Assembly: GCA_963580285.1 (NCBI GenBank)
Contig: OY757024.1
Location: forward strand, 124,248,045-124,312,044
Length of the DNA: 64,000 nucleotides
Source: Lucinisca nassula
Taxonomy: Eukaryota > Mollusca > Bivalvia > Lucinida > Lucinidae
Direction: 5' to 3'
Shown here: piece after piece, positions 38,091-49,520 of the stretch
How positions within the stretch are numbered: position 1 is the first letter of the stretch
Layout of the letters: every line of letters starts with the position of its first letter
The notes under the pieces: model-generated
What the model was told of the DNA's origin: nothing
The model's database searches: none
The model's input: only the letters and a program-made list of their open reading frames with translations
Program-made: the position numbers and the translations under genes

Positions 38091-38370
38091 CGAAGACACG
38101 CCTTTTCAAATACATTGTAAATTTGACCGCCGAAAAAAATGTCAGTTTTCACATGAAAAATTCGGATATTTTCCTTGTTCTTGCTCTTAAGTATGGGTTG
38201 TGGGTGCAGGCAGGAGCCGTCTCATCGAGGCGGTTCTAATGGGTGCTCATGAACTGTAGTTTGGAGCGGAAATATGAGGAATAAGGTTTACCCCGTAAAC
38301 CCAAGTTTTACTATATAGAAGATGGGGTTCTAGGCGCTCAGGATTGTGTGGGCGTGTCTTCGTGATGATA
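38089..38370. mobile_element. MITE family G inserted in the degenerate array
   Basis: Left TIR TACATTACGAAGACACGCCT, then TACATTGTAAATTTGACCGC. Hairpin GGGTGCAGGCAGGAGCCGTC / GAGGCGGTTCTAATGGGTGC. Right shoulder ACCCCGTAAACCCAAG, right TIR TGGGCGTGTCTTCGTGATG. Confidence 0.7.
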
Positions 38371-38454
38371 TTGAAATTATTTTACCATTGACCACTTAAC
38401 TTTAGATCGCAATGTATAAGATAACTAGAATGTTTGTAATGATTGTTACTTGCA

Positions 38455-38510
38455 TAAGCGTGACCTTTACAGTGCTGGCGGGGACGTTAAACCTCAAATC
38501 AAACGTGAAA
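38455..38510 (+). mobile_element. SINE-like element D tail fragment
   Basis: GTGACCTTTACAGTGCTGGC followed by GGGGACGTTAAACCTCAAAT and CAAAC. Only the 3' tail is present, as expected of extreme 5' truncation. Confidence 0.6.
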
Positions 38511-39216
38511 CTCAAATAAGCACTGATACACTAACTTGGTGACTTCGATAGAACTTCTTCCTCGACCCTAGTCCACACTGCTTACAATGATTCTACCGTA
38601 AGAACACTATAATGCTTGTAACCATCATTCATGAACTTATTATTGAATGTTTTGAGGGCATTGAAAATGATTCGTCTGAGGGCATTGGAAATGTTTCGTC
38701 ATAATAGATGTAATGTTAGCAAATAAATGGAAGCTTACTGAATGCACTCCTCAAGAAGAAGCTAGCCGAGTACCCAATTTTATGACTCCTATATGACAAA
38801 TCCCAATTTAGTGTGCGAAAGTCTGCGCTCTCAAAGGTATACACCTTACTTATTTTCTCCTTGAGGTGTGAGTTGTGGGTGTTCGTTGGAGCCGCCTCAC
38901 CGAAGAGGTTCTAACGTGTACCCGTAACCAAGACTATGCAACTGGCATGCCGGTGAATTCCACTTTTCGAAGGACGACTGATATACATAATACTATTTTG
39001 CTTGCTTCTTCTCTGAGGTACATGTACGGTTGTTTGGTAATTGTAAGAATCGCCTCACCGAGACGCTTATGGCATGTACCTATGGTCCATTTATGGTATG
39101 AGCGAACGTGGAAAGAATGTGACATTTATCAAACAGAAAAATGTTTTTGTATGACCGTTAATTGAGTATGTATCACACTGGCTATGTTTATAAATTAAGG
39201 ACTGATTGAACACCGA
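38511..39216. other. No gene; decayed G-type hairpins
   Basis: GGGTGTTCGTTGGAGCCGCC / GGTTCTAACGTGTACCCG at ~38877-38930 is a family-G hairpin with one shoulder. A second degenerate one (GTAAGAATCGCCTCACCGAG) is at ~39040. GAGGGCATTG(G/A)AAATG is duplicated at ~38652-38697. The rest is unremarkable. Confidence 0.5.
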
Positions 39217-39217
39217 T

Positions 39218-39428
39218 CTAGCCCTTGTCCTGCTGATTAAATTATTATAGCCACACCCATTTCGGATTATTAATGGACCAATTTACCTGCTTTAATGTAT
39301 TTATTCATTTAGCGAACTGCGTGGCAGGCAGTGTAACCCATGATCAGATGCTTATATAGAGGCCATCTGACCTGGATGTGCACTGTTTGCAGGGGTGGAT
39401 GTTGTTTTGTTCGGCGAGTCAAGGGTTA
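39218..39428. mobile_element. MITE family E, diverged
   Basis: TAGCCCTTGTCCTGCTGATT and GCGAGTCAAGGGTTAAA ends; core ATGATCAGATGCTTATATAG / GGCCATCTGACCTGGATG. Confidence 0.65.
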
Positions 39429-39639
39429 AAATTGAATGACTGCGGATTAACTCCTATTTCTACAGAATATTTCTGCCAACCTCGGTGGATCGGTTTGATG
39501 CACGTCTGGCTAGTGACTGGTTACCAGCTAAGCCTACCCCGAAATATTGGTTAGGGAACCTGTCAAGCTCGACATGACCTAAATATTGTTGATCTGGCCG
39601 TAACCATCAAACATTCTTAGTGTATGTGTTTTCAATACA

Positions 39640-39900
39640 TTTAAGGAAACTTCTACCGGCAAACGAAAGATTCTATGAATATTATTGCTGAAGTTGTAGT
39701 TCTTTTATTTTTTTATTTGTTTATTTATTTTTATTTTTTTTTTCTTAATAGCTTGGATCGTAGGCACTCGTTCGACCCGCCTTTGCAAGGCGGTTCTAAC
39801 GAGCGCCAACATTCTATTTTCGGACAATAATAAATAAATAAATAGAAATCAAAACTGTCATGCGGTTGAATGACGTATACATGGACACCGACGTGTTATT
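39640..39900. mobile_element. MITE family G, diverged
   Basis: TAGGCACTCGTTCGACCCGC / GGCGGTTCTAACGAGCGCC form the hairpin around CTTTGCAAG. (TTTA)n and (AATA)n replace the usual shoulders. Confidence 0.58.
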
Positions 39901-39977
39901 GTAATGACAAGCTAAGTAATCCTGATAGGGACAGAAAACTAAAGAAAACAAGACAGAAAAATATAGAAACAAATATG

Positions 39978-40023
39978 CAAATAAATAAATAAATAAATAA
40001 ATAAATATATAAATAAATAAATA
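39978..40023. repeat. (AAAT)n microsatellite
   Basis: About eleven AAAT units with one interruption. The long minus-strand frame reading FIYLFIYLF is the translation of this tract. Confidence 0.9.
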
Positions 40024-40585
40024 AAACTCGTATCTAGTAAGCAACAGATTATGACAATTATTATTAGTACTGACATAATTATTTTATCATCGACATACTG
40101 TAAGTTGCTTAGGAAATTGAGCAGCCCTCTAGACACCTAACAAGCTCTTGCTGTCTCCAGCCATGTATATGTTAAAGTTACCGTAAGAACGTAAGTCTTG
40201 GACAATGATAATAAATGAAAACAAAGTAAATAATAAATGGCTTAACATTACATGTAGTATTTTTCTGCTTATGTGATCAGTATTTTAACTAAGCACTGTA
40301 GGAAATGACAATCTGCTCACGATCCTTGAATTCTAGCCTTGTATTTCGTTTCGACAAGGCTGATCTATGGGATAGTAAGCAGGTCCAACAGATTAAATGA
40401 CTGGTATTGCCAGTGGTCTTGTTTGTTTAATAAGGCCAGGCCGCACCAGCATAGATATGTAGTTCTTACATAATCAATACAAGTTGCTTACTTGCTTGTA
40501 TGGTACCCCGAACTTTAATAAATAAATAAATAAATCTGTTCCTATACGACACAGTCGCTTTAAACATCTGTCTACATATATTTGT

Positions 40586-40588
<3 letters not shown>

Positions 40589-40660
<72 letters not shown>
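40589..40660. repeat. (GA)n microsatellite
   Basis: 72 bp of GA with one A insertion at 40641. It stands in otherwise unique AT-rich sequence (40024-40880) in which I see no gene. Confidence 0.95.
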
Positions 40661-40879
40661 TGCCTCTATAGTATTTTAATACACTTACCACTCTGTAGTA
40701 AACATATTCCATTCATACTCTATAGTGTGCTGATGTCATGGCTGAACATATACCAAATTATATATGCTCGTGCAAAACATGCTTTGTAACGGCCTACTTA
40801 TTTCCACACGTTTCACGCTTTATGATTTTATGAATGAAAAATAGTTTACCACAGACGAACCAGTCAGAGCAACAACTCA

Positions 40880-41040
40880 AAACCCTTGCCTTGCTGTCCA
40901 TGATAACACATGTCCTTGCATGTAGTGCGGATCCGGATCAGATGGCTTCTGGGTCTGATCGGGATCTACACTGTTTGGAATTAAATTTGTAAATTTTCAG
41001 GAATAAATTATACATAAGTTATCTGATTGGTTCTAGGTCA
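40880..41040. mobile_element. MITE family E, decayed
   Basis: AACCCTTGCCTTGCTGTCCA left end. Core GATCCGGATCAGATGGCTTC / GGTCTGATCGGGATCTACAC and the shoulder TTATCTGATTGGTTCTAGGT. The right TIR is absent. Confidence 0.6.
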
Positions 41041-41199
41041 AAGAAAGAAAGAAAAATTGTTAACGACAACAGATTTACCCGTTGTTGTAAAGGAAGGGTA
41101 TATTATGTTAATGATTTTTTTTTATCTTGTTTTGTTTGTCTTGTTTTTTCTCCTTTACAACGCAAATGAATCTAACCCGAGGGTGTCTCGTATATATAA

Positions 41200-41500
41200 G
41201 ACAACAATCACGAAAACACGACGATTCAAATAAAGTGAAAATCTTACAGCCAAAAGATGAAAACGTTCAGACAAAAGAGCCTGACATCTATTATTATTAT
41301 CATTATTATTTTTGGACGAAGCACGGACTATGTGTACTCGTTATACTCGTTGGCGCCGCCTTGGCGAGGCAGCTAAAACGAGTACCCGCATTGCTTTTTT
41401 TATCGGAAATAAGAAGAATAATGTATACCCCTCTGAACCCAAGTTTTACTCTGTAAAGGTGGGGATTAGGGGGTTTGCATTAATATAGGTATGTTTTCGA
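41200..41500. mobile_element. MITE family G, diverged
   Basis: ACGAAAACACGACG left TIR remnant. Hairpin GTACTCGTTATACTCGTTGG / CGAGTACCCGCATTG. Shoulders AATAAGAAGAATAATGTATA and ACCCCTCTGAACCCAAG. Right TIR ATAGGTATGTTTTCGAGAT. Confidence 0.6.
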
Positions 41501-42025
41501 GATTTTTATTTGTTTATTTTTTTTAATTTTTTATTTTGAATGTTTGCTTCCACTGAACTTAATTCTGGAGAAATCTCATTGTTTTTTCAATGTGTCTGTA
41601 AAACGACTTGCCAATTTTATATGATTTGTATCGTCTTATAGACATATTCGAAATGCTATTGCATTTCTTCAGTAGAGTTAACGTCATAAATAACTTTCAC
41701 TGAAACAAGAGTTATATGGCAATTGTATCGAAACTGATGATCAATATGGACATGATCACACTTTTTCTTCATTATTATAATTAATTATTGTTAAGCTTTT
41801 ATAAAGAAAACCAAAATAAATCCACTTTGTATTGAACTATGACAAAATCGCAATATGATACCATTTTAGTCTTCCTATTCAGAACTGTCTTACATTATAT
41901 CTTTTCTGGTTCACACTTCGTCACCCTCTTTGCTCCGTGTCCCCCCTCTTATCAAATGTCGGAAATTAATGGCCATGTAATATGCTACGTAGGCCGGGGC
42001 ACGTTGTTCTTACCCCGAACCGTGA

Positions 42026-42896
42026 TTGAAAATGGGTAGTGTGATTTTGAACAGACTGACCCCGGCAGCTCAGCATAAAGGTTCTTACAGCTTTTATCCC
42101 AGTGATTGTCATTTTCATTTGACTAGAAATTCTAAATTAGTTTTCTTCACACTTATGATGACAGTAGTACTTCAAAGACCTGATCATTTAGTCAGCCTAT
42201 GCACTGATCTACGTCTGACACCCAGGTTTCTTATACAGCTACCAAAGAAAAAAGTAAATCTAGGTCCCAAATCTGTTTCAAACTTACATTTTAGCTTGAA
42301 CTTTTCACTTACTGTACTATTGTGTAATATTTGGTTGACTGCTCTGTTACTACTCCTATCTGGTGATGTGCAACCTAACCCAGGTCCAAATATGGACACA
42401 ACCTCAACAACAACTTCAACCAGTGATCTTTCTGGTGCGATATCTGTAATGGACCATTTAAGTGTAGTACACTTAAACATACAGAGCTTGTACCCTAAGC
42501 TTGATATCTTAGAGGTTGAAATGCAATATTATGATATTGTAGTATTTTCTGAGACATGGCTATCCTCTAGTAAATCTAATGATGACGTCATGATACCCAA
42601 CTTCGATTCACCATACAGAAAAGATCGTGAAGATCGGCCTGGAGGAGGTGTTGCTATATACATTAAAAGCGGCATATCTACACATACATTAACAAACCTC
42701 ATTGAGGGTGATATTGAAGGCCCCTGTATTGAAGTCAATGTTCGCAATCATAAATTCTTACTTTGTGGTATTTATAGGCCTCCAAATACGGGAACGGAGT
42801 ACTGGAATTCAATCGAACGTACATTTGAAAACTTAAATACCTCGCCTATCAAAGATCTGGTTATTGTTGGTGACTTTAACTGTAATATGCAAGGGC
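42026..42896 (+). pseudogene. 5' half of a CR1/Jockey-type LINE: 2A-like peptide and AP endonuclease domain, truncated
   Basis: The frame encodes a leader with a hydrophobic stretch (residues ~93-112, LTVLLCNIWLTALLLLL). GDVQPNPGP follows at residues 113-121 (42362-42388), a 2A-like skipping motif as known from N-termini of several LINE ORF2s. An apurinic endonuclease domain starts at ~residue 143: HLNIQS (Asn), FSETWL (Glu), PGGGVAIYI, GIYRPP and VGDFNCNMQ (Asp, Asn). It stops there, before the SDH motif and the RT. The break leads into a pearl-like right end at ~42899. The RT half of a collinear LINE is 6.8 kb further on. Confidence 0.85.
42362..42388 (+). other. 2A-like translational recoding motif in the LINE leader
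   Basis: Encodes GDVQPNPGP directly after a leucine-rich stretch. The active 2A consensus is D-(V/I)-E-x-N-P-G-P. Here Gln replaces Glu, while the NPGP and the Asp-Val are intact. In other animal LINEs such motifs lie at this same place, between an N-terminal signal-like region and the endonuclease. Whether this copy would skip cannot be told from sequence. Confidence 0.7.
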
Positions 42897-42898
42897 CA

Positions 42899-43059
42899 AT
42901 TTGATTCAAACTTCACAGGAATGTTGCCTAGGTAACTCCCCACCAAAAAAAGCTAAAATTACTCTGCTGATGAACAAGATGGCCACCATAGCTAAAAATA
43001 GAATGTACTCGAGACAGTGACACACAGGTGAGCGAACCAGGGCCCTGGGGGCCCTCTTG
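42899..43059 (+). mobile_element. Right end of an AGCTCACC pearl-like element
   Basis: TTGATTCAAACTTCACAGGA core scrap, ACACAGGTGAGCGAACCAGG, hairpin GGGCCC-TGGG-GGCCC and CTCTTG, followed by TTTTAAAAAATATTGTGGTC of the host array. The sub-terminal CAGGTGAGC complements the left end at 35161. Confidence 0.68.
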
Positions 43060-44387
43060 TTTTAAAAAATATTGTGGTCTGTGATATGAGAATGGGTAAA
43101 AAATGAATGCCTGTGAATGCTTAGGGTCAAGGTCATTTATTGAATATGGCCCAAGGTCACTTATGTTGCAGGTCTATTTACATATTTGAATACTTTTTCT
43201 CTAACACCACTGTGCCAATTTCATTAAAATTTATATGCAACCTTAGACACATAGTGAACAAAATGATATTGGGATGGTTCAGGTCACATGACCAAGCAAC
43301 CATGCCAATGTGGGTCTTTGATATCAGAATAGATTGAAAATGAATGTCTATGAATGCTTAAGGTCAAGGTCATTTGGTGACCTTGGCCCAAGGTCACTTG
43401 TATTGCAGGTCCATTTACATAGTAGAAAACATTTTATCTCTAACACCACTTGGCCAATTTCATTTGAATATTATTTGCATCCTTAGGACACTTAGAGAAC
43501 AAAAATTTATTTGGATGGTCCAGGTCACATGATCAAGATGTTTTCCATGGCAAAATATGATAAAAACCTTAAAAAAAAACCTTCTCTAGAACAACTGGGC
43601 CAAATGTCTTGAAACTTGGTATGTAGTATCGAGTGTCTGAGTACTACCAAGTTTACAAAAAGTATGACCCTAGTTTGACCTTTACCTATTATACACCAAG
43701 GTCAAATTTGGATCCATAGGCTTTTCAATGGGAAATAGGTAATGCAATGGATTTTTTCAAAAAGTATTGTGATCTATGATATAAGGATAGGTAAAATTGA
43801 ATGTCTATGAATGCTTAAGATCAAGGTCATTTGGTGACCTTGGCGCAAGGTCACTTGTATTGCAGGTCCATTGGCATATAAGAATACATTTTCTCTAAAA
43901 CCACTGGGCTATTTTCATTTCAATTTTACATGCAGCCTAAGAGAACAAAAATTTATTCAAATGATCCAGGTCACATGACCAAGATGGCCCCCATGCCTGA
44001 ATATGATGAAACCCCTAAAAAGCTTCTTCTCCAGAACTAATTAGCCGATTGTGTTGAAACTTGGTATGTAGCATTGGGTGACTGAGTAAGTTTGCAATAA
44101 TGATGACACTAGGTTGACCATGACCTATTTTACATCAAGGTCAAATTGGTTGGTATGACTTTTAAATGGTGAAAAGATGGAACAATGCATTTTTTATTTT
44201 CGAAAAATATTGCAGTCTGTGACATGAGAATAGATACAAAATGAATGCTAAATGGTCAAGGTCATTTGATGACCTTGGCCCAACGTCACTTGGATTGCAG
44301 ATCCATTGACATTTCAAAATACATTTTTCTGAAACCACTGGGCTAATTTCATTTGAATTTTATATAATCAATCTAACGCAGCCACAA

Positions 44388-44956
<569 letters not shown>

Positions 44957-45211
44957 CACACCCACGTCCGTCGCGAGTTAGACAAATAATTTGTTCAGTC
45001 CGCATGAAGGTCTCCTAACTGATTTGATTTAAACATCTTTTATTGCTTATATACATGTAAGTTACAAGCAAATGAGTTGGGTCACGAGCTCTAACAACAT
45101 TAATTACGGCCCGTCCCTTACAAACTACACAATTACAAGCAATAACAGATGACAATGTATGTTTCAACACAACCACATAATAGTTTTTTTTTTTTTTCTT
45201 ATTTTTCAAAC

Positions 45212-45215
<4 letters not shown>

Positions 45216-45293
<78 letters not shown>
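45216..45293. repeat. (GA)n microsatellite, 78 bp
   Basis: Uninterrupted AG/GA run. The RERERE reading frames over it are artefacts. Confidence 0.95.
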
Positions 45294-45295
<2 letters not shown>

Positions 45296-45369
45296 AAAGA
45301 GAGGGTACCGGCTACCAAACGAGATATTGTTTAAAGAGTTATTAAATTATAAATATACTGGTTATCCCT

Positions 45370-45705
45370 GTGAACCATGTGCAAAACGACATGTTTCCTT
45401 TATATAACATTGTACACTTGTGAACAAGTCTTTGTTTTCATTTTCAGTAGCATTTGCCTTACCATATAGTACAATTTGACAATTCAGGAGGTGAAAATTC
45501 TGGTTGCCTGAAAAAGGTGAACTGGTGCATTGGCATACTTTGGGCATTGAAAGAAATAGTGTTCTGCATCCTCTGCTACATAACTCATCAGTGCAACATC
45601 TTGAAAACAAAAGTCAATCAACCAAGCCTGTTTCAAATATTTGTTTTCGCAAACTTTATGATTAACACTTTGCACAAAATTGCCAAGTTGTAAAACAATC
45701 ATTTC
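45370..45705 (-). pseudogene. C-terminal scrap of a non-LTR retrotransposon, frameshifted
   Basis: On the minus strand one frame reads DVALMSYVAEDAEHYFFQCP, then KYANAPVHLFQATRIF. A second frame continues HLLNCQIVLYGKANATENEN, then KDLFTSVQCYIKETCRFA. Together these match the LINE tail with the H-x(3-4)-C finger (E-D-x-x-H-x-F-F-x-C-P) and the final V-Q-x-Y-I-K-x-x-x-R-F segment. Only ~100 codons remain with at least one frameshift. Its finger resembles the one at ~52000-52070 of the other LINE. Confidence 0.65.
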
Positions 45706-46430
45706 GAAGCTTACCGGCGCTGTTAAATGACAGAACTAGCTGAACAAAAGTATGTCTACAACTTCATAGCTAAACTTCATAAGCGGAGCTACCCTATATA
45801 AACGGAGCCAACCGTGTTTTGAGCAAATTGTGAGTTTATTAAGAGACATGTCGGGGAACATTGTGGTCATTTATTTGTCACCCAGACACACTTAAAACAG
45901 CAACGCTCAGCAAGGCAGTGTTAATAAGTAATCTTTTTAGGAGCAAAATCAGCTGTCTTACGTTGTCTTTCGCAATGTTGCACAAGAAATCGTTTCAACA
46001 TAATTCGAAGGGCTTTAGCTAATATTCTTTCCGAATTTCAACGGAAAAATACCATAGCGGTCGAATAGAATTCCGTTTTTCTTAATGTCATTCAAAGAAG
46101 AAAAAACAAAAACAAAAACAAAAAAAAAAACAATTGTCGCTTTTTTACAAACCGGTTGTTTAGGAGCCACAACTTCAGAGCTGCACGTGGTCTGGAAGTT
46201 CTACCACATAAGATTTAAGGCGCGGAGCCAGCGGCTTGTTTATCTAGATGACCCACTTGTTTGACGTACAGGAATTTTGGTTAAACTTTCAATAAATGAA
46301 ATAACACAGACACCACTAAAACGGGAAAAATCCCTGAAGATAATGTGAGCACTACTCTGTCATTTAAATAGCAAACTGGACTCAAAGACCCCAAAAGAAA
46401 AATGAAACATTGGTATCTTTGTAAACATAG
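45706..46430. other. Apparently unique sequence, no gene
   Basis: AT-rich, with an A-run at ~46100-46130. No repeat family, domain or convincing splice pair recognised. Confidence 0.45.
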
Positions 46431-46509
46431 TTCAACATATTAACGAAATACATACTTGCATCAACAAAATGTTTATCTTAATCCAGTTGTTTTGGCAGTT
46501 ATTGGTGTT

Positions 46510-46720
46510 TGCATCACGAAGTAGCCTGATTCGGTGTAGCATACTCTGGAGAAACAGGCATCCATACCATGCCAGGTTGCTGCGTCGGCTTGCGTCAGAA
46601 GGTCGCGGACTCGATACCTGCAAGTTCAACAAGACTGGAAGCAACGTCTCTAACATGTCATTGATAGTGTTGACTGGGACTTTAAACCTCAATTCTAACA
46701 AAAAAACAAACAAATAAACA
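46510..46720 (+). mobile_element. tRNA-headed SINE with D-type tail
   Basis: The head has GAAGTAGCCTGATTCGGTGT and GGTCGCGGACTCGATACCTG (B-box-like). The body has GACTGGAAGCAACGTCTCT. The tail is GTGTTGACTGGGACTTTAAA, CCTCAATTCTAAC and (CAAA)n. Second case, with 21063-21358, of a tRNA-like head on a D tail. Confidence 0.6.
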
Positions 46721-46744
46721 TTCTAAACAGATATTGTGGGTATT

Positions 46745-47000
46745 GGCACTGAACCAGTATCCAGAATCCTTAGTTGTTAGCAAACACGAAGAAAATAAGG
46801 CATACTCTTGAAAACCCGATTTTTATTAGAGAAAACTGGGTTAAGAGGACTCAATGAGGCGGTTAGGTGCTCGTTAAAACCGACTCGGTGAGACGCCTGG
46901 TTGTTCATTAAAACATTAAGAGTGCAGTGAATTTCCAATATTAAGGCAATTTGTAAGAAGGGCGGCGGCTTTCGAAACTACCTCATTCGCTTTCTCAGAA
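46745..47000. mobile_element. MITE family G, decayed
   Basis: AAAATAAGGCATACTCTTGA, AAACCCGATTTTTATTAGAG, AGGTGCTCGTTAAAACCGAC and GTGAGACGCCTGG form an imperfect hairpin. No TIRs remain. Confidence 0.5.
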
Positions 47001-47330
47001 ATCAATCCCCGCTGACAAAGGGACCTACTCTTAAAGGAGTGAGTGAGTGTTTGAGTTTTACGTCCCACCAACAGCTGAGGTCATACGGAGACGGGACCTC
47101 GGTTTAAAGACTCATCCGAAAGTTTGGAGAAGCCCGGGATCGATCCTGCGACCCCTGGTTTACAAGGCGTGTAGCGTTACCACTGCACCATGGAGGCTTC
47201 TACTCTTAAGGGAAAGAATTTACTCATCGGGAGCAAAGTTTTCGCGTTAAGATTAAACCCCCATTGGCATTGGAGACAAAAATATTTTTGAAAGATCTGC
47301 CTTCACTGAACGCGTGTCCATACTATATTT
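46925..47330. mobile_element. MITE family I interrupted by SINE C
   Basis: TTTCTCAGAAATCAATCCCC and GACAAAGGGACCTACTCTTA resume after the SINE as CTCTTAAGGGAAAGAATTTA, TTAAACCCCCATTGGCATTG and TGAACGCGTGTCCATAC. Confidence 0.58.
47035..47199 (-). mobile_element. tRNA-derived SINE family C, 10-bp TSD
   Basis: CTACTCTTAA at 47025-47034 is repeated at 47200-47209. Minus strand: GCCTCCATGGTGCAGTGGTA A box, GTCGCAGGATCGATCCCGG B box, tail GGGACGTAAAACTCAAACAC. Best copy of the family. Confidence 0.84.
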
Positions 47331-47342
47331 CTTTTTTCTAAC

Positions 47343-47825
47343 GTTACGAAAACACGCCTATGCAAATGCAGTGTAAATCTTACCGCCGAAAAAATAAGAT
47401 GAAAAATTGCGATATTTTTCTTATTCCAGCATGAGAGATGCAAGAATCCATTACGAAAATACGCCTGTAAACTTTACCGCCGCCCCCCCCCCCCCCCCAA
47501 AAAAAAATTTTCAGATGAAAAATTGTCATATTTTTCTTATTTCTGCTCAAAACACTCGTTAGATCCGCCTCATCGAGTGAGTGAGTGTTTGTGTTTTACG
47601 TCCCACCAACAGCTAAGGTCATTTGGAGAGGGGCCTCGGTTTTAAGACTCATCCGAAAGTCTGGCGTGTAGGGTAACCACTGCACCAAGGAGGCTTCTAC
47701 GCGGTTCTAACGAATACTCACAATCTGTTTCAGAACAGAAATAAGAAAAATAAGGTTTACCTCCTGAAAACCCCAGTTCTACTATATAAAAGTGGGGTTC
47801 AAGGGGGTCAAAAGTATAAAGGCAG
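47343..47825. mobile_element. MITE family G cluster interrupted by a partial SINE C
   Basis: TTACGAAAACACGCCTATGC opens one copy. CATTACGAAAATACGCCTGT at ~47452 opens the next, with AAAATTTTCAGATGAAAAAT and TTTTTCTTATTTCTGCTCAA. At ~47577-47699 a minus-strand SINE C with an internal deletion lies in the hairpin loop. GCGGTTCTAACGAATACTCA and AAATAAGAAAAATAAGGTTT then complete the element. C-run at 47483-47499. Confidence 0.65.
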
Positions 47826-47939
47826 CACCATCTTGGCAGACGGCGGCTTGAGATGGATGGTTGCTTGGACAGGCCGTGGACCCATTGGTTGTTGCCAAGT
47901 ACTGTCGGTGGCGATCTCACTAAATACTGGTAGATTCTA

Positions 47940-48264
47940 CCGGCCCCGATAGCTCAGTTGGTAGAGTGTCCGCTCCGGGGAACGGGAGGTCACGGGTTCG
48001 ATCCCGGGCCGCGACATGGTACTAGCTGCTCCTCGCTTGGCACTCAGATTTACGGGGTAGAGCTAGGACTGGTCGACCCAGTGTCAGGATAATGTGACTG
48101 GGTGTGGTATCATGTAATGTGTTCGGGACATGATACTTCATTGAGGCAGCACTATAAAAGTGGGCATTGAGCTCCCTGTCACAACCAGACACCGTCGTGA
48201 TATGACTGAAAAATTGTTGAAAGCGGCGTTAAACCCGAATTCACACACACACACACACACACAC
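47940..48264 (+). mobile_element. tRNA-derived SINE family B, full length, 14-bp TSD
   Basis: ACTGG(T/C)AGATTCTA at 47926-47939 and 48265-48278. Head CGGCCCCGATAGCTCAGTTG, GTAGAGTGTCCGCTCC and GGGTTCGATCCCGGGCC. Tail TTGTTGAAAGCGGCGTTAAA, CCCGAATT and a short (CA)n. The head could be mistaken for a tRNA gene, but it lacks a closing acceptor stem and is one of four dispersed copies. Confidence 0.88.
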
Positions 48265-48498
48265 ACTGGCAGATTCTAAATCAAATCGACTCGGCAGTTG
48301 ACTCCACGGCTGTCGGGGTGCGGTCTCTCTGGTACTGGTTAACCGCTTTTAGGATCTAAGTCTGTTCAGATACTGACCAGCTCGACATCATAGGCCCTAA
48401 AACCGTAACACATAACAGCACAAAGAAGATATTAGCCTGTCCTGGAACCATGACCAACATGATCATAGCTGTTGACTGGGGCGTAAAAACAACAATGT

Positions 48499-48726
48499 TA
48501 ACGCATTATATACTAGTGGACTCTTCCATTGCTATATGTTGGACAAGTCCATTTGTCATATAAGGGGGGTCAGGCTTATTTTATCATTTTTATTCTATTT
48601 TTGACGGAAATTTCGGTAAGCAAATGGTGCAGGCTCTAATCAGACACCGCGTTCTGCGGCGTCTGATCTGAGCCTGCACTGTTTACCAAGGAACCCCTTT
48701 AGGGGTTTCGCGCATATAGTGGGTGA
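48499..48726. mobile_element. MITE family F
   Basis: TTAACGCATTATATACTAGT and CGCATATAGTGGGTGAA ends. Shoulder GGACTCTTCCATTGCTATAT. Hairpin ATCAGACACCGCGTTCTGCG / GCGGCGTCTGATCTGAGCC. The preceding ~200 bp (48300-48498) is a badly decayed D-type element. Confidence 0.76.
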
Positions 48727-48784
48727 AATGAGTCACGTCATTTTACTGTTGTAGAGACTGATGCTCGCTGGTTGGATAGCTTTC

Positions 48785-49520
48785 GACTTGTTTGCATTGT
48801 GGTTTTACGTCTCCCTCAACACTATATAGGTCATTTTGGAGACGCTGGATTCCAATTTTGTGAGGTTTTTTACCCGAAATTGAGATGAAATGACATCTCA
48901 CGCACTGTTGTCCATTGGAAACAAACAGAGTTTATGTGCATGGAACGACCACAACCACTTTGCCTGGGCAGGCTAAGACCATCTAGGCGGTATACCAGTA
49001 CTCGTGTGTGGTCAGTATAATCTCTGCTTGGAACGACCACAACCACTTTGCCTGGGCAGGCTAAGACCATCTAGGCGGTATACCAGTACTCGTGTGTGGT
49101 CAGTTTAATCTCTGCATGACACGACCACAACCACTGCCTGGGCAGGCGAAGACCATCTAGGCGGTATACCAGCACTCGTGTGTGGTCAGTTTAATCTCTG
49201 CATGGAACGACCACAACCACTTTGCTTGGGCAGGCTAAGACCATCTAGGCGGTATACCAGTACTCGTGTGTGGTCAGTTTAACCTCTGCATGGAACGACC
49301 ACAACCAATTTGCCTGGGTAGGCTAAGACCATCTAGGCGGTATACCAGTACTCGTGTGTGGTCAGTTTAACCTCTGCATGGAACGACCACAACCAATTTG
49401 CCTTGGCAGGCTAAGACCATCTAGGCGGTATACCAGTACTCGTGTGTGCCTGTGGTCAGTTTAATCTCTGCGTGGAAGCACCATGCAGCACTATCTATTT
49501 CTCCAACCCCCGATGGCGGC
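48785..49520 (-). repeat. SINE-like element D with internal six-unit ~88-bp tandem expansion
   Basis: Outer parts are normal D (CATTGTGGTTTTACGTCTCC, TTACCCGAAATTGAGATGAA; CACCATGCAGCACTATCTAT, then TTCTCCAACCCCCGATGGCG). Between them, CTCTGCATGGAACGACCACA, GCCTGGGCAGGCTAAGACCA, CTAGGCGGTATACCAGTACT and CGTGTGTGGTCAGTTTAA repeat. Units start near 48941, 49030, 49119, 49203, 49291 and 49379. Confidence 0.85.

Larger units (their letters stand above)
30245..44370. repeat. ~430-bp GACCTTGGCCCAAGGTCA repeat array acting as host for nested elements
   Basis: Units with AAGGTCATTTGGTGACCTTG, GCCCAAGGTCACTTGTATTG, CCAGGTCACATGACCAAGAT, CTTGAAACTTGGTATGTAGT and GGAAATAGGTAATGCAATGG are seen at 30245-30383, 34529-34973 and 43060-44370. 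The gaps are filled by elements starting AGCTCACC and ending CTCTTG, inserted in the T-run after CAATGCAT. The uninterrupted copies at ~43745 and ~44185 (CAATGGATTTTTTC, CAATGCATTTTTTA) give the empty site. The array may itself be the core of a larger pearl-like element. Confidence 0.7.

Noticed and set aside
42184..42480. 98-codon minus-strand frame
   Set aside because: Antisense shadow of the LINE leader and endonuclease.
45149..45407. Frames encoding poly-(Arg-Glu)
   Set aside because: Translation of a (GA)n microsatellite.
47940..48010. tRNA gene with GATAGCTCAGTTGG and GGTTCGATCC boxes
   Set aside because: Head of a SINE B: it continues into the SINE body, has TSDs and three sister copies, and forms no complete tRNA cloverleaf.
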